Shown: piece by piece, positions 24,700 through 32,980 of the stretch
Position numbering within the stretch: position 1 is the stretch's first letter
How the letters are laid out: each line of letters opens with the position of its first letter
NCBI GenBank assembly: GCA_023423695.1
Contig: JAFAFA010000141.1
Coordinates: forward strand, 1 to 64,000
Length of the DNA stretch: 64,000 nt
Source: Pseudomonadota bacterium
Lineage (GTDB): Bacteria; Pseudomonadota; Alphaproteobacteria; Azospirillales; Azospirillaceae
Direction of reading: 5' to 3'
Program-made: the position numbers and the translations under genes
Notes under the pieces: generated by a model
Databases searched by the model: none
What the model saw: the letters and a program-made list of their open reading frames with translations, nothing else
Told to the model about the DNA's origin: nothing

Positions 24700-25722
24700 C
24701 TATTCGCCGGCCGCCCGCCGCACCGCAGGCATGAAGCCCGCCCCGGCGCTCATGTTCTCCACCGTTGCGCCGACGTTCCGGCCGCGGCAGACCATGACCT
24801 CCAGCGGCGATCCGGCCCAACGGTCGCGCATCCCGCCGGCCAGCCGCTCCGCCGACGCGGCATCGCCGACGATGGCGAAGCCGGTGGGACCCCAGGAACT
24901 CTGGCCGACGCCGGCGATCCCCTGCGCCTCCAGCCAGGACAGCGCCTCCGCCACCAGCGGGCTGGTGAATCGTCCGCCCTGGGCCGGTGCAAAATGGTCG
25001 CCGACCGTGCGCTGAAGCTCGCCGATGGCCCGGCCGAACGCCTCCACGTCGCGCTCGGCCAGGGCCGGTAGTGCCACCATCAGCATCAGCCGGCAGAGAT
25101 GCGCCGCGGCATCGGGGGGAAAGGGCGGCAGGCGCCGGAAGGCTTCCACCTCCGGTGCGCCGTGCAGCCCATGCCCGCCGCGGTGGAGCAGAAGCAGGAT
25201 GCGCCAGTCCTCGGGAAACTCGGCCCGCGCGATCAGCGGGGGCGCCGCATCCAGCCCACCCCGGCCGCCGTCCAGCAGCACGCCGCCCTGCTCGAAGGCC
25301 GCCAGCCCGATGCCGGACCGTGCGCCCCGTTCCAGCGCGCGGGCCAGATCACGGGCGGCGGTGCGGCGCCCCTCCAGGCAAACGAGCGCCGCCGCGACAG
25401 CAAGGTCGGTCTGGGTGCCGGAACCGAGCCCGACATGGGCCGGGATCGCCTCCTCCACCGTCACGGCGACGGCGTCGGACAGCCCGGCCTCCCGGCCCAG
25501 GCGTTCGATGCTGCGCCGGACGCGCTCGGCGGACGGGCCGTCGACGGTCAGCCGGTCGGCCGGACGGACGCGCAGGGTGATTGCCGGCCGGTCGATGGCG
25601 ATGCCCAGGCTGCCGAAGCGGCGCCCAAGCCCGCCATTGAGGTCGACGAAGCCGGCATGCAGGCGCGCGGGCGCATGGACCCGCACCTCCCCTATCCGAT
25701 TGCGCTGGTGGCTCATCTGCAT
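24700..25722 (-). CDS. Beta-ribofuranosylaminobenzene 5'-phosphate synthase family protein (ORF4 type)
   Basis: GHMP-kinase-fold enzyme of 340 residues. RFAP synthase condenses PRPP with 4-aminobenzoate with loss of CO2, the first committed step of methanopterin synthesis; the Methylobacterium homologue ORF4 has been shown to have this activity. Family signs are RLHAGFVDLNGGLGRRFGSLG, the glycine-rich AHVGLGSGTQTDLAVA, and GVGQSSWGPTGFAIVGD near the C-terminus. First gene of the operon; its 5' region is shared with the divergent fhc operon and carries a 28-bp dyad. An in-frame ATG at 25716 is also possible. Confidence 0.92.
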   Translation of the reverse strand: MQMSHQRNRIGEVRVHAPARLHAGFVDLNGGLGRRFGSLGIAIDRPAITLRVRPADRLTVDGPSAERVRRSIERLGREAGLSDAVAVTVEEAIPAHVGLGSGTQTDLAVAAALVCLEGRRTAARDLARALERGARSGIGLAAFEQGGVLLDGGRGGLDAAPPLIARAEFPEDWRILLLLHRGGHGLHGAPEVEAFRRLPPFPPDAAAHLCRLMLMVALPALAERDVEAFGRAIGELQRTVGDHFAPAQGGRFTSPLVAEALSWLEAQGIAGVGQSSWGPTGFAIVGDAASAERLAGGMRDRWAGSPLEVMVCRGRNVGATVENMSAGAGFMPAVRRAAGE

Positions 25723-25752
25723 TCCCTTTGCGCGGGTCCCGGCACAATGTTA

Positions 25753-25780
25753 GCGTTACGAACAAAATTGTCCGTAGCGC
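25753..25780. promoter_or_regulatory. 28-bp imperfect dyad, candidate operator
   Basis: The half-sites GCGTTACGAACAAA and ATTGTCCGTAGCGC are reverse complements at 11 of 14 positions, centred between 25766 and 25767. The core TACG-n-ACAA / TTGT-n-CGTA is strongly symmetric. It lies 31-58 bp upstream of the RFAP synthase start and about 280 bp upstream of fhcB, a position suited to controlling the minus-strand operon. No cognate regulator is identified. Confidence 0.5.
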
Positions 25781-25841
25781 GAACGAGTATCTGCGCGCAG
25801 TAACCCGAATGGGGTGCGGATTTCCGGGGAGGAAACTGGTC

Positions 25842-25949
25842 ATGAACAGGCCGAACGGCATGTCCGGGGCCGACCATGTCCAAGCATCGGGTGTTCCGTA
25901 TCGGGGCCGATGCTTGGACGGTTGCCGGCGAAGACGACTGCTCAATTGA
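25842..25949 (+). CDS. Possible 35-residue leader peptide upstream of fhc
   Basis: A strong ribosome binding site (GGGGAGGA at 25826-25833) is placed 8 bp before an ATG that opens 35 codons, ending in a cysteine- and arginine-rich stretch RGRCLDGCRRRRLLN. A 13-bp inverted repeat lies inside the frame, so ribosome position could affect its folding. A different frame at 25876-25977 (33 codons, starting MSKHRVFRIGADAW) is more protein-like, which could mean a frameshifted small gene. Neither is recognised. Confidence 0.25.
   Translation: MNRPNGMSGADHVQASGVPYRGRCLDGCRRRRLLN
25878..25919 (+). repeat. 13-bp perfect inverted repeat in the fhc leader
   Basis: Arms GTCCAAGCATCGG (25878-25890) and CCGATGCTTGGAC (25907-25919) pair perfectly around a 16-base loop. 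No T-tract follows, so it is not a simple terminator. It lies about 140 bp upstream of fhcB and could be an operator or an mRNA leader structure. Confidence 0.6.
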
Positions 25950-26056
25950 AATCCACCGCATAGATCGCCGGCAATAGTGCCTGCGGCCTATGCGGTCGAC
26001 TGCGCATCCGGGTTCATTCTCCGCGGTTCAATCTCCGCTCAGGCGATTGGGGGGCC

Positions 26057-27322
26057 ATGACCTTCCACCCCGAAATCCTCTGTCCGTTCTGCGGCCTGGG
26101 ATGCGGCGACATCGGGATCGATCAGGACGATTCCGGCATCGCTCCCCGGCCCAGCGGCTGCCCGCAGGCCGACCGGCTGTTCCGCCGGTCCATGGCGGTG
26201 GCGACGGACGCCCGTATGGCCGGTAGCCCGGTCCCCGTGGACCAAGCCGTCGCCGAGGCGGCGCGGCTGTTCGGCGTCGCCCGTGCGCCGCTGATCGCCG
26301 GGCTGGCCGCCGATGTCGAGGGTGTGCTCGCCGCATTGACGCTCGCCGCACGCATCGGGGCGACGGTGGACCATGAGCGGTCCGACGCCCTGTTCCGCAA
26401 TCTGGCGGTTCTGCGGCGCTTCGGCTGGTCGGTCACCGCGCTGGCGGAACTGCGCAACCGCTGCGACCTCGTCCTGGTCGTCGGGCCGGATCCGGCCGCC
26501 GCCTTCCCACGCTTGTGGGAACGCTGGGTGGCACCGCCGCCGGCCTTCGTGCCTGGCGGGGGCAGGAGCGTCGTCTTCCTGGGCGGGGAGCCGCTGCCCG
26601 AGACCGTGCAGTGCCTTGCCGGCCAGATCGAGACGCGCGGCATGGACACCGACCCGCAGCCCGACCTCGCCACCCTGGTCACCAGACTGCGGACGGCACT
26701 GGCGGGTCGAGCGGGGGACGATGTCCGGATGGTGGAACTGGCGGCTCGGCTGCGGGCGGCGCGCTATGCGGTGGTGGTGTGGGCGGCGGGACTGTTCGAC
26801 GGACCGCAGCCGGACCTGATCGTCGAGGCGCTGGTACGGCTGGTCCGCACCGTGGACGGGACGACCCGATGCGCCGGCCTGCCGCTGTCCGGCGCCGACA
26901 ACCTGATCGGCGCCAACCAGGCCTGCACCTGGCGCACCGGCTTTCCCCTGCGCACCGGCTTCGAGGCGGGCGCGCCGTCACACGATCCCGACAGGTTCGA
27001 CTGGCGGACGCGCCTGCGCGATGCCGACGTGACGCTGTGGATCTCCGCCCTTCGGCCTGAAGTGCCGGAGTTCGGCAGCAGCGGCAGCGTCATCATGCTG
27101 GCGCCGCCGGAGACGGCCGTCACGCCCGAACCGGCGCTGTTCATCCCGGTGGGAACACCGGGCATCGACCATGCCGGCGACGTGTTCCGCGCCGACAGCG
27201 TTGTGGCCTTGCATGCGGGCGCGCTGATCGACCGCGGCCTGCCCAGCGTCGCCGACGTGATCGGCCGGATCATGGCGGAGATGGAGCAATCTGCCGCTAC
27301 CAGGGAGGCTGCCGGATGCTGA
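26057..27322 (+). CDS. fhcB: Formyltransferase/hydrolase complex subunit B (formylmethanofuran dehydrogenase B-like)
   Basis: Subunit of the cytoplasmic Fhc complex that turns formyl-H4MPT into formate via methylofuran, 421 residues. The N-terminus keeps the CPFCGLGC cysteine motif of the molybdo/tungsto FwdB family. In methylotrophs this subunit is structural because the reaction is hydrolytic, not redox, and the enzyme lacks the pterin cofactor. First gene of fhcBADC; a G-rich ribosome binding site (GGGGGG) precedes the ATG. It overlaps fhcA by 7 bp. Confidence 0.93.
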   Translation: MTFHPEILCPFCGLGCGDIGIDQDDSGIAPRPSGCPQADRLFRRSMAVATDARMAGSPVPVDQAVAEAARLFGVARAPLIAGLAADVEGVLAALTLAARIGATVDHERSDALFRNLAVLRRFGWSVTALAELRNRCDLVLVVGPDPAAAFPRLWERWVAPPPAFVPGGGRSVVFLGGEPLPETVQCLAGQIETRGMDTDPQPDLATLVTRLRTALAGRAGDDVRMVELAARLRAARYAVVVWAAGLFDGPQPDLIVEALVRLVRTVDGTTRCAGLPLSGADNLIGANQACTWRTGFPLRTGFEAGAPSHDPDRFDWRTRLRDADVTLWISALRPEVPEFGSSGSVIMLAPPETAVTPEPALFIPVGTPGIDHAGDVFRADSVVALHAGALIDRGLPSVADVIGRIMAEMEQSAATREAAGC

Positions 27323-28983
27323 CGAAGCTTGCCGGCGGGCGCCTGTTCGATCCGGCCAACGGCCGGCATGGCGAGGTCGCCGACCTTTGGCTGCGCGACG
27401 ATCGCATCGCCGCCGATCCGGGGCCGGGCGCCACGCCCGACGCCTCCTACGACCTGACCGGCAAGGTGGTGATGGCCGGCGCCATCGACATCCACAGCCA
27501 CATCGCCGGCGGCAAGGTCAACCTCGCCCGCCTGCTGATGGGGGAGGAGCACGAACACCACCGTTTCGCCGGCAGCGCCTGCGGCTGCGGCGGGGGAAGC
27601 GGGCTCGCCACCCCCTCCACCCACACCACCGGCGCCCGCTATATCGAGATGGGGTTCACCGCCGCTTTCGAGCCGGCGATGCTGGGCTCCAACGCCCGGC
27701 ATGCGCACATGGAAATGGGCGACATTCCCTATATCGACACCGGCGGCTATCTGGTGCTGGGCAGCGACGATTTCCTGCTGGACCTGATCGCCACCAACGC
27801 CGGGCAGGCCGCGATCAACGACTATGTCGCCTGGATGCTGACGGCGACCCAGAGCCTCGCCGTCAAGGTGGTGAATCCCGGTGGCATCAACGCCTTCAAG
27901 TTCAACGCCCGCACCCTCGACCTCGACGAGCCCGGCCCCTATTACGGCGTCACTCCGCGCACCGTTCTGACCGTTCTGGCCCGCGCGGTGTACGAGTTGG
28001 GGCTGCCCCATCCGCTGCATGTCCATGGCTGCAACCTGGGCGTCCCCGGCAACGTCGCCACGACGCTGGACACCATCCAGGCGGCGGCGGGGCTGCCGAT
28101 GCACATGACACACATCCAGTTCCACAGCTACGACAATGTGGGCGACCGCAAATTCTCCTCCGGCGCCGCGGCGCTGGCGGAGGCGGTGAACCGGACGCCG
28201 ACCCTGTCGGTCGACATCGGGCAGGTGATGTTCGGGCAGACGGTGACCGCATCGGCCGACACCATGGCGCAGCGTCGCACCGCTCCGCTGGCCCACCCAC
28301 GCAAATGGCTGGCGATGGACATCGAATGCGACGCCGGCTGCGGCGTGGTGCCGTTCCGCTACCGCGACAATTCCTATGTCAACGCGCTGCAATGGGCGAT
28401 CGGGCTGGAGCTGTTCCTGCTGCTGGACGATCCCTGGCGGGTGTTCCTGACCACCGACCATCCCAACGGCGCCCCCTTCAGCTTCTATCCGGAGCTGATC
28501 CGGCTGCTGATGGACCGCGATTACCGGCTGGCGAAGCTGGCGGAAATCCACCCCGACGCGCCGGCCCACACCACGCTGGGCTCCATCACCCGCGAATACA
28601 CGCTGGCCGAGATCGCGGTCATGACCCGTGCGGCCCCGTCCCGCATCCTCGGCCTTGCCGACCGCGGGCATCTGGCCCCCGGCGCCTCGGCCGACGTCAC
28701 CGTCTACACCGACCGGTCCGACCGCCGCGCCATGTTCGAGCGGCCCGATCTGGTCTTCAAGAGCGGCAGGCTGGTGGTACGCGACGGGACGCTGGTGGCG
28801 ATGGCGCAGGGCTGCACCCATGTCGTCCGCCCCGGCTTCGACGACCTGATCGAGCGCCGCATCGCCCGCCATTTCGACGAGCGCCTCGGTCTGCCGATCA
28901 AGCATTTCCGCATCCGCGACGAGGAGATCCGCCACGGCGCCGGCCCCCTCCTCCACCCCTGCCGGCGGCGGGAGATACCGTGA
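27316..28983 (+). CDS. fhcA: Formyltransferase/hydrolase complex subunit A (amidohydrolase)
   Basis: Zinc-dependent amidohydrolase-fold subunit of 555 residues that hydrolyses formyl-methylofuran to formate. Metal-binding and family motifs are AIDIHSHIAGGKVNLARLL near residue 57, GINAFKFNARTLDLDEPGPYYGVTPR, HPLHVHGCNLGVPGN, MHMTHIQFHSYDN and LTTDHPNGAPFSFYPELIRLLMDR. The protein also lines up with archaeal FwdA. Its stop overlaps the fhcD start by one base (TGATG). Central to producing the formate used by the FDH encoded at 48.8-53.4 kb. Confidence 0.95.
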   Translation: MLTKLAGGRLFDPANGRHGEVADLWLRDDRIAADPGPGATPDASYDLTGKVVMAGAIDIHSHIAGGKVNLARLLMGEEHEHHRFAGSACGCGGGSGLATPSTHTTGARYIEMGFTAAFEPAMLGSNARHAHMEMGDIPYIDTGGYLVLGSDDFLLDLIATNAGQAAINDYVAWMLTATQSLAVKVVNPGGINAFKFNARTLDLDEPGPYYGVTPRTVLTVLARAVYELGLPHPLHVHGCNLGVPGNVATTLDTIQAAAGLPMHMTHIQFHSYDNVGDRKFSSGAAALAEAVNRTPTLSVDIGQVMFGQTVTASADTMAQRRTAPLAHPRKWLAMDIECDAGCGVVPFRYRDNSYVNALQWAIGLELFLLLDDPWRVFLTTDHPNGAPFSFYPELIRLLMDRDYRLAKLAEIHPDAPAHTTLGSITREYTLAEIAVMTRAAPSRILGLADRGHLAPGASADVTVYTDRSDRRAMFERPDLVFKSGRLVVRDGTLVAMAQGCTHVVRPGFDDLIERRIARHFDERLGLPIKHFRIRDEEIRHGAGPLLHPCRRREIP

Positions 28984-29894
28984 TGGCGGAGCTGCGGATC
29001 AACGGCGTGCGCATCGAGGACACCTTCGCCGAAGCCTTTCCGATGACCTTTACGCGGCTGGTCGTCACCGCCGACACCCCCGCCTGGGTCGATGCCGCGA
29101 CCTCCAGCCTGACCGGCTTCGCCACCTCCGTCATCGGCTGCGGCTGCGAGGCGGCGGTGGAACGGCTGCTGACGCCGGAGGAGACGCCGGACAGCCGGCC
29201 GGGCGCCGCGGTGATGATCTTCGGCATGTCGACCGGCGACCTCGCCAAGCATGTCGTCAACCGGGTCGGGCAATGCGTCATGACCTCGCCGGGCTCGGCC
29301 TGTTATGCCGGGCTCGTCGATGGCGCCAAGCGCATCCCGCTCGGCGGCGGCCTGCGCTATTTCGGTGACGGGCATCAGATCTCCAAGAAGTTCGGCGACC
29401 GCCGCTTCTGGCGCCTGCCGGTGATGGATGGCGAGTTCGTCTGCGAGGACAGCGTCGCCGTGGCGAAGGGGATCGGCGGCGGCAATTTCCTGATCCTGGC
29501 CGCCAGCCACCGCCAATGCCTCGCCGCGGCGGAGGCGGCGGTGGCGGCGATCCGGCCGCTGCCCGGCATCATCCTGCCCTTCCCCGGCGGGGTGGTCCGC
29601 TCGGGCTCCAAGGTCGGGTCGAAATACAAGGCGCTGATCGCCTCCACCAACACGCGCTTCTGCCCGACCCTGCGGGCGGTCGAACCCGAGACGCTGCTGA
29701 CGCCCGATGTCGAGGCGGTGCTGGAACTGGTGCTGGACGGAACCGACGAAGCCGCCATCCGCGCCGGAATGCGGGCCGGCATCACGGCCGCGACAGCCGG
29801 CGGAACCGCCGCCGGCGTGCTGGCGATCACCGCCGGGAATTACGGCGGCAAGCTGGGCCCGCATCACTTCCACCTGCACGAGGTGATGGCATGA
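28983..29894 (+). CDS. fhcD: Formylmethanofuran--H4MPT formyltransferase subunit
   Basis: Ftr-like subunit of Fhc, 303 residues, moving the formyl group from N5-formyl-H4MPT to methylofuran. Diagnostic segments are NGVRIEDTFAEAFPMTFTRLVVTA at the N-terminus, VIGCGCEAAVER, GGGLRYFGDGHQISKK, RFWRLPVMDGEF and SGSKVGSKYKALIASTN. The C-terminal GNYGGKLGPHHFHL is family-typical. The ATG at 28983 is set by overlap with fhcA; the stop overlaps fhcC by 4 bp (ATGA). Confidence 0.95.
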   Translation: MAELRINGVRIEDTFAEAFPMTFTRLVVTADTPAWVDAATSSLTGFATSVIGCGCEAAVERLLTPEETPDSRPGAAVMIFGMSTGDLAKHVVNRVGQCVMTSPGSACYAGLVDGAKRIPLGGGLRYFGDGHQISKKFGDRRFWRLPVMDGEFVCEDSVAVAKGIGGGNFLILAASHRQCLAAAEAAVAAIRPLPGIILPFPGGVVRSGSKVGSKYKALIASTNTRFCPTLRAVEPETLLTPDVEAVLELVLDGTDEAAIRAGMRAGITAATAGGTAAGVLAITAGNYGGKLGPHHFHLHEVMA

Positions 29895-30646
29895 GCGGCC
29901 TGTCCCTGACCTATCGCGGCGACGCCGGCATGACGGTGGACATGTCCGCGCTGTTGCCGGAGCGGTTGGCCGGGCTGCCGGCGGACGCCATCGCAGGAAT
30001 GCCGCTCCCCTGCGGCGGCGGGTCGGCGCGGCTCGGCGCCCTGTTCGAGCTGTCGGCCGGGGACGCGGCGGAAGGGCTGCTGATCCGGCCGGCCGGCGCC
30101 ATCCTGCACCGGGTCGGCGCCGGCATGATGTCGGGCCGCATCCTGGTCGCGGGCGACGCCGGCAACCATGCCGGCGCGGGCATGGGCGGCGGCCTGCTGC
30201 GCATCGACGGCAGTGCCGGCGACAGCCTGGGCGGCGTCCTGCCCGGACTGCCTCTGGGGATGCGCGGCGGACTGATCAGCGTCGGCGGCGATGCCGGAGA
30301 CCGGGCGGGCGAGCGGATGCGTCGGGGGATCGTCGTCGTCGACGGCCGGGCCGGTGCCTATGCCGCTGCCTTCATGGTCGCCGGGACACTGGGCATCGGG
30401 GGAGGCTGCGGTCTGCATCCGGGCTTCGGCATGCGGCGCGGCACGCTGCTGCTGGGGCGGCCGGCGAGTGCGACGCCCGATGGCTTCGCCGACGGCGGCA
30501 CGCGGGACTGGCTGTTCCTGCACCTGCTGCGCCGGGCGCTGGAGGACACCGGAAGCTGGTTCGAGCGCGCGGGCACCACCCGCGCCCATCGCTTCATCGG
30601 CGATCTTGCGGAAGGAGGGCGAGGTGAGATTTTGGCCGTTGTCTAG
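29891..30646 (+). CDS. fhcC: Formyltransferase/hydrolase complex subunit C
   Basis: Beta-helix subunit of Fhc of 251 residues, homologous to FwdC and the C-terminal GltB domain. It is built from repeating G-x-x-x-G strands (MMSGRILVAGDAGNHAGAGMGGGLLRIDG, then GMRGGLISVGGDAGDRAGERMRRGIVVVDG in similar style). The subunit has no known catalytic role and supports the complex. Last of the four fhc genes. Its 3' end contains a strong AAGGAGG that serves the following transporter gene, which starts 23 bp inside fhcC. Confidence 0.93.
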   Translation: MSGLSLTYRGDAGMTVDMSALLPERLAGLPADAIAGMPLPCGGGSARLGALFELSAGDAAEGLLIRPAGAILHRVGAGMMSGRILVAGDAGNHAGAGMGGGLLRIDGSAGDSLGGVLPGLPLGMRGGLISVGGDAGDRAGERMRRGIVVVDGRAGAYAAAFMVAGTLGIGGGCGLHPGFGMRRGTLLLGRPASATPDGFADGGTRDWLFLHLLRRALEDTGSWFERAGTTRAHRFIGDLAEGGRGEILAVV

Positions 30647-31883
30647 GCGACGCACGGACTTATCGAATGCCGGGAGGCGAAGGCGCCTCGTCGCCGCCCT
30701 GCCGCTCGCCGGGCTTCTGTTCACCGCGATGGCAGGGGCGGCATTGGCCCAGGATGCCGGCGGGCAGGCCATTCTGATCGGCTATCTCGGCCGGCAGGAG
30801 GATCCGCGCACGCCCGCCAGCTTCCTCGAACCGGTGGCGACCGACGAGGGTCTTCAGGGTGCCCGGCTGGCGCTGGCCGACAACAACTCCACCGGCATGT
30901 TCCTGAACCAGAGCTACCGGCTGGTGGAGCAGATTCTGCCCCAGGACGGCGACCTTGCCGCCGGGCTGAAGGCGCTGGCCGATGAGGGGGTGCGCTTCGT
31001 CGTCGCCGATCTGCCGGGCGACGCGCTGCTCACCGTCGCCGACCGGCCGGAAGCACGCTCCATGCTTCTGTTCAACGCCCGCGCGCCCGACGACGCGCTG
31101 CGCAACGAACAGTGCCGGGCCAACATCCTGCACACCGCCGCCAGCCGGCGCATGCTGGCCGATGCGCTGGCGCAGTATCTCGCCTGGAAGAAGTGGACGG
31201 GCTGGAGCCTGCTGACCGGCCGCGATTCCGGCGACGCGCTCTATGCCGACGCGGTGCGCCGCGCCGCCAAGCGCTTCGGCGGCCGGATCGTCGCCGAGAA
31301 GAGCTGGACCTTCGACACCGGCAACCGCCGCACCGACACCGGCGTCACCACCATCCAGTCCGACATTCCGCTCGCCACCCAGGGACCGGACTACGACGTG
31401 CTGGTCGTTGCCGACGAGGCGGGGAACTTCGGCGATTACCTCGACGGCCGCACCTGGCATCCCCGTCCGGTGGCCGGCACCCAGGGCCTGACCGCCACCG
31501 CCTGGTCGCGGGTGAACGAGCAGTGGGGCGGGACCCAGTTGCAAAGCCGGTTCGAGAAGCTGGCCGACCGCTGGATGCTGCCGCGCGACTACGCCGCCTG
31601 GCTGGCGGTGCGCAGCGTGGGCGAGGCGGCGGCCCGCACCGGCGCCACCGGCTTCGACGACCTCGTTGCCTATCTGCATAGCCCCGATTTCGAACTGGCC
31701 GGCTTCAAGGGCGAAGCCCTGTCCTTCCGCAAATGGGACGGCCAGATGCGCCAGCCGATCCTGATCGCCGGGCCGCGCATGCTGGTTTCGGTGTCGCCCC
31801 AGGAGGGATTCCTGCACCCGGTGACGCCCCTCGATACGCTCGGCGACGACGCGCCGGAAAGCAAATGCCGTTTCAACCGTTGA
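30624..31883 (+). CDS. PQQ-dehydrogenase-associated ABC substrate-binding protein (PedA1-like)
   Basis: Periplasmic binding protein of 419 residues matching the family that accompanies PQQ-dependent alcohol dehydrogenases. A basic N-terminus and hydrophobic signal peptide (LVAALPLAGLLFTAMAGAALAQ) precede a type-I periplasmic fold (ILIGYLGRQEDPRTPASFLEP, VRFVVADLPGDALLTVAD). The GTG at 30624 is chosen because AAGGAGG lies 6-7 bp upstream and later starts would break the signal peptide. In Pseudomonas putida the homologous PedA1A2BC system is needed for growth at low lanthanide, so metal supply for XoxF is the likely job here. Confidence 0.85.
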   Translation: MRFWPLSRRRTDLSNAGRRRRLVAALPLAGLLFTAMAGAALAQDAGGQAILIGYLGRQEDPRTPASFLEPVATDEGLQGARLALADNNSTGMFLNQSYRLVEQILPQDGDLAAGLKALADEGVRFVVADLPGDALLTVADRPEARSMLLFNARAPDDALRNEQCRANILHTAASRRMLADALAQYLAWKKWTGWSLLTGRDSGDALYADAVRRAAKRFGGRIVAEKSWTFDTGNRRTDTGVTTIQSDIPLATQGPDYDVLVVADEAGNFGDYLDGRTWHPRPVAGTQGLTATAWSRVNEQWGGTQLQSRFEKLADRWMLPRDYAAWLAVRSVGEAAARTGATGFDDLVAYLHSPDFELAGFKGEALSFRKWDGQMRQPILIAGPRMLVSVSPQEGFLHPVTPLDTLGDDAPESKCRFNR

Positions 31884-31900
31884 AAGAGGCGGACCACCCC

Positions 31901-32872
31901 ATGCGCTCTTTATTATGCTCCGTGCTGTTCCTCGCCGCCCCGGCCCTGATCGCCGAGCCGGTGCTGGCCGAAACCATCTTCGTGTCCAACGAGAAGGACA
32001 ACCAGATCGCCGTCGTGGACGGCGACAGCCTGCAGATCACCAACAAGATCAAGGTCGGGCGGCGGCCGCGCGGCATCACGCTCAGCGGCGACGGCACGCA
32101 GCTCTATGTCTGTGCCGGCGACGACAACCGCGTCGACGTGGTGGACATCGCCAGCGCCAAGGTGGTCCATTCCCTGCCTTCCGGCCCCGATCCGGAGCTG
32201 TTCGTCCTCTCCCCCGACGGCAACCGCCTGTATGTCGCCAACGAGGACGACAACATGGTGACGATCATCGACATCCCCAGCGGCAAGGCGGTCGGCAACA
32301 TCCAGGTCGGGGTGGAGCCGGAAGGCATGGGCATCAGCCCCGACGGCAAGATCCTGGTGAACACCTCCGAAACCACCAACATGGCGCATTTCATCGACAC
32401 CGAGAAGCGCACCGTCGTCGGCAACGTTCTGGTCGACAGCCGGCCGCGCGTCGCCCGCTTCACCGACGACGGCAAGCAGGTGTGGGTGTCCAGCGAGATC
32501 GGCGGAACGGTCAGCGTCATCGACGCGGCGACCCGCAAGGTGGTGAAGAAGATCCGCTTCGAGGTCACCGGCGTCCGTCGCGAGGCGATCCAGGCTGTCG
32601 GCATCCAGATGACCCGCGACGGCAAGCGCGCCTTCGTGGCGCTCGGCCCCGCCAACCGGATCGCCGAGATCGACACCGACAGCTTCGAGGTGAAGCGCTA
32701 TTTCCTGGTCGGGCAGCGCGTCTGGAACCTTGCGTTCTCTCCCGACGAGAAGCGGCTCTACACCACCAACGGCATCAGCAACGACCTGTCGGTAATCGAC
32801 CTGGAGCGCAACAAGGTCATCAAGAGCATCGCCGTCGGCGGCGCGCCATGGGGGGTCGTGGTAAAGCCGTGA
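31901..32872 (+). CDS. Secreted YVTN beta-propeller protein (PedA2-like)
   Basis: Periplasmic protein of 323 residues with a signal peptide ending near PVLAE and about seven beta-propeller blades. Repeats show the pattern GDGTQLYVCAGDDNRVDVVDI, DGNRLYVANEDDNMVTIIDI and SPDEKRLYTTNGISNDLSVIDL. It is the PQQ-catabolism-associated propeller family found next to Ped-type ABC transporters, and follows the binding protein by 17 bp. It may bind substrate or partner proteins of the transporter. The ATG at 31901 gives an intact signal peptide. Confidence 0.87.
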   Translation: MRSLLCSVLFLAAPALIAEPVLAETIFVSNEKDNQIAVVDGDSLQITNKIKVGRRPRGITLSGDGTQLYVCAGDDNRVDVVDIASAKVVHSLPSGPDPELFVLSPDGNRLYVANEDDNMVTIIDIPSGKAVGNIQVGVEPEGMGISPDGKILVNTSETTNMAHFIDTEKRTVVGNVLVDSRPRVARFTDDGKQVWVSSEIGGTVSVIDAATRKVVKKIRFEVTGVRREAIQAVGIQMTRDGKRAFVALGPANRIAEIDTDSFEVKRYFLVGQRVWNLAFSPDEKRLYTTNGISNDLSVIDLERNKVIKSIAVGGAPWGVVVKP

Positions 32873-32980
32873 CGGCTAGGTGACGACATCGCGGAACCGG
32901 CAGCCGCAGCGCCCGGTTGAGGGAAAGGCCGGGTGCGGCGGCGGCTGTCGGCGACGGCCCGGCCCTAGGGAGGTGTAATC

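Larger units (their letters stand above)
25723..26056. other. 334-bp divergent control region of the two H4MPT operons
   Basis: This region separates the minus-strand RFAPS-mtdB-mch operon from the plus-strand fhc operon. It holds a 28-bp imperfect dyad at 25753-25780, a well-placed Shine-Dalgarno with a 35-codon ORF at 25842-25949, and a 13-bp perfect inverted repeat at 25878-25919. A second short frame (25876-25977) reads more like protein than the first. No standard promoter boxes are convincing on either strand. Confidence 0.6.

Noticed and set aside
26764..28956. 730-codon minus-strand open frame across fhcB and fhcA
   Set aside because: Antisense mirror of two clearly assigned genes in high-GC DNA; His/Gln/Gly-rich translation with no family resemblance.
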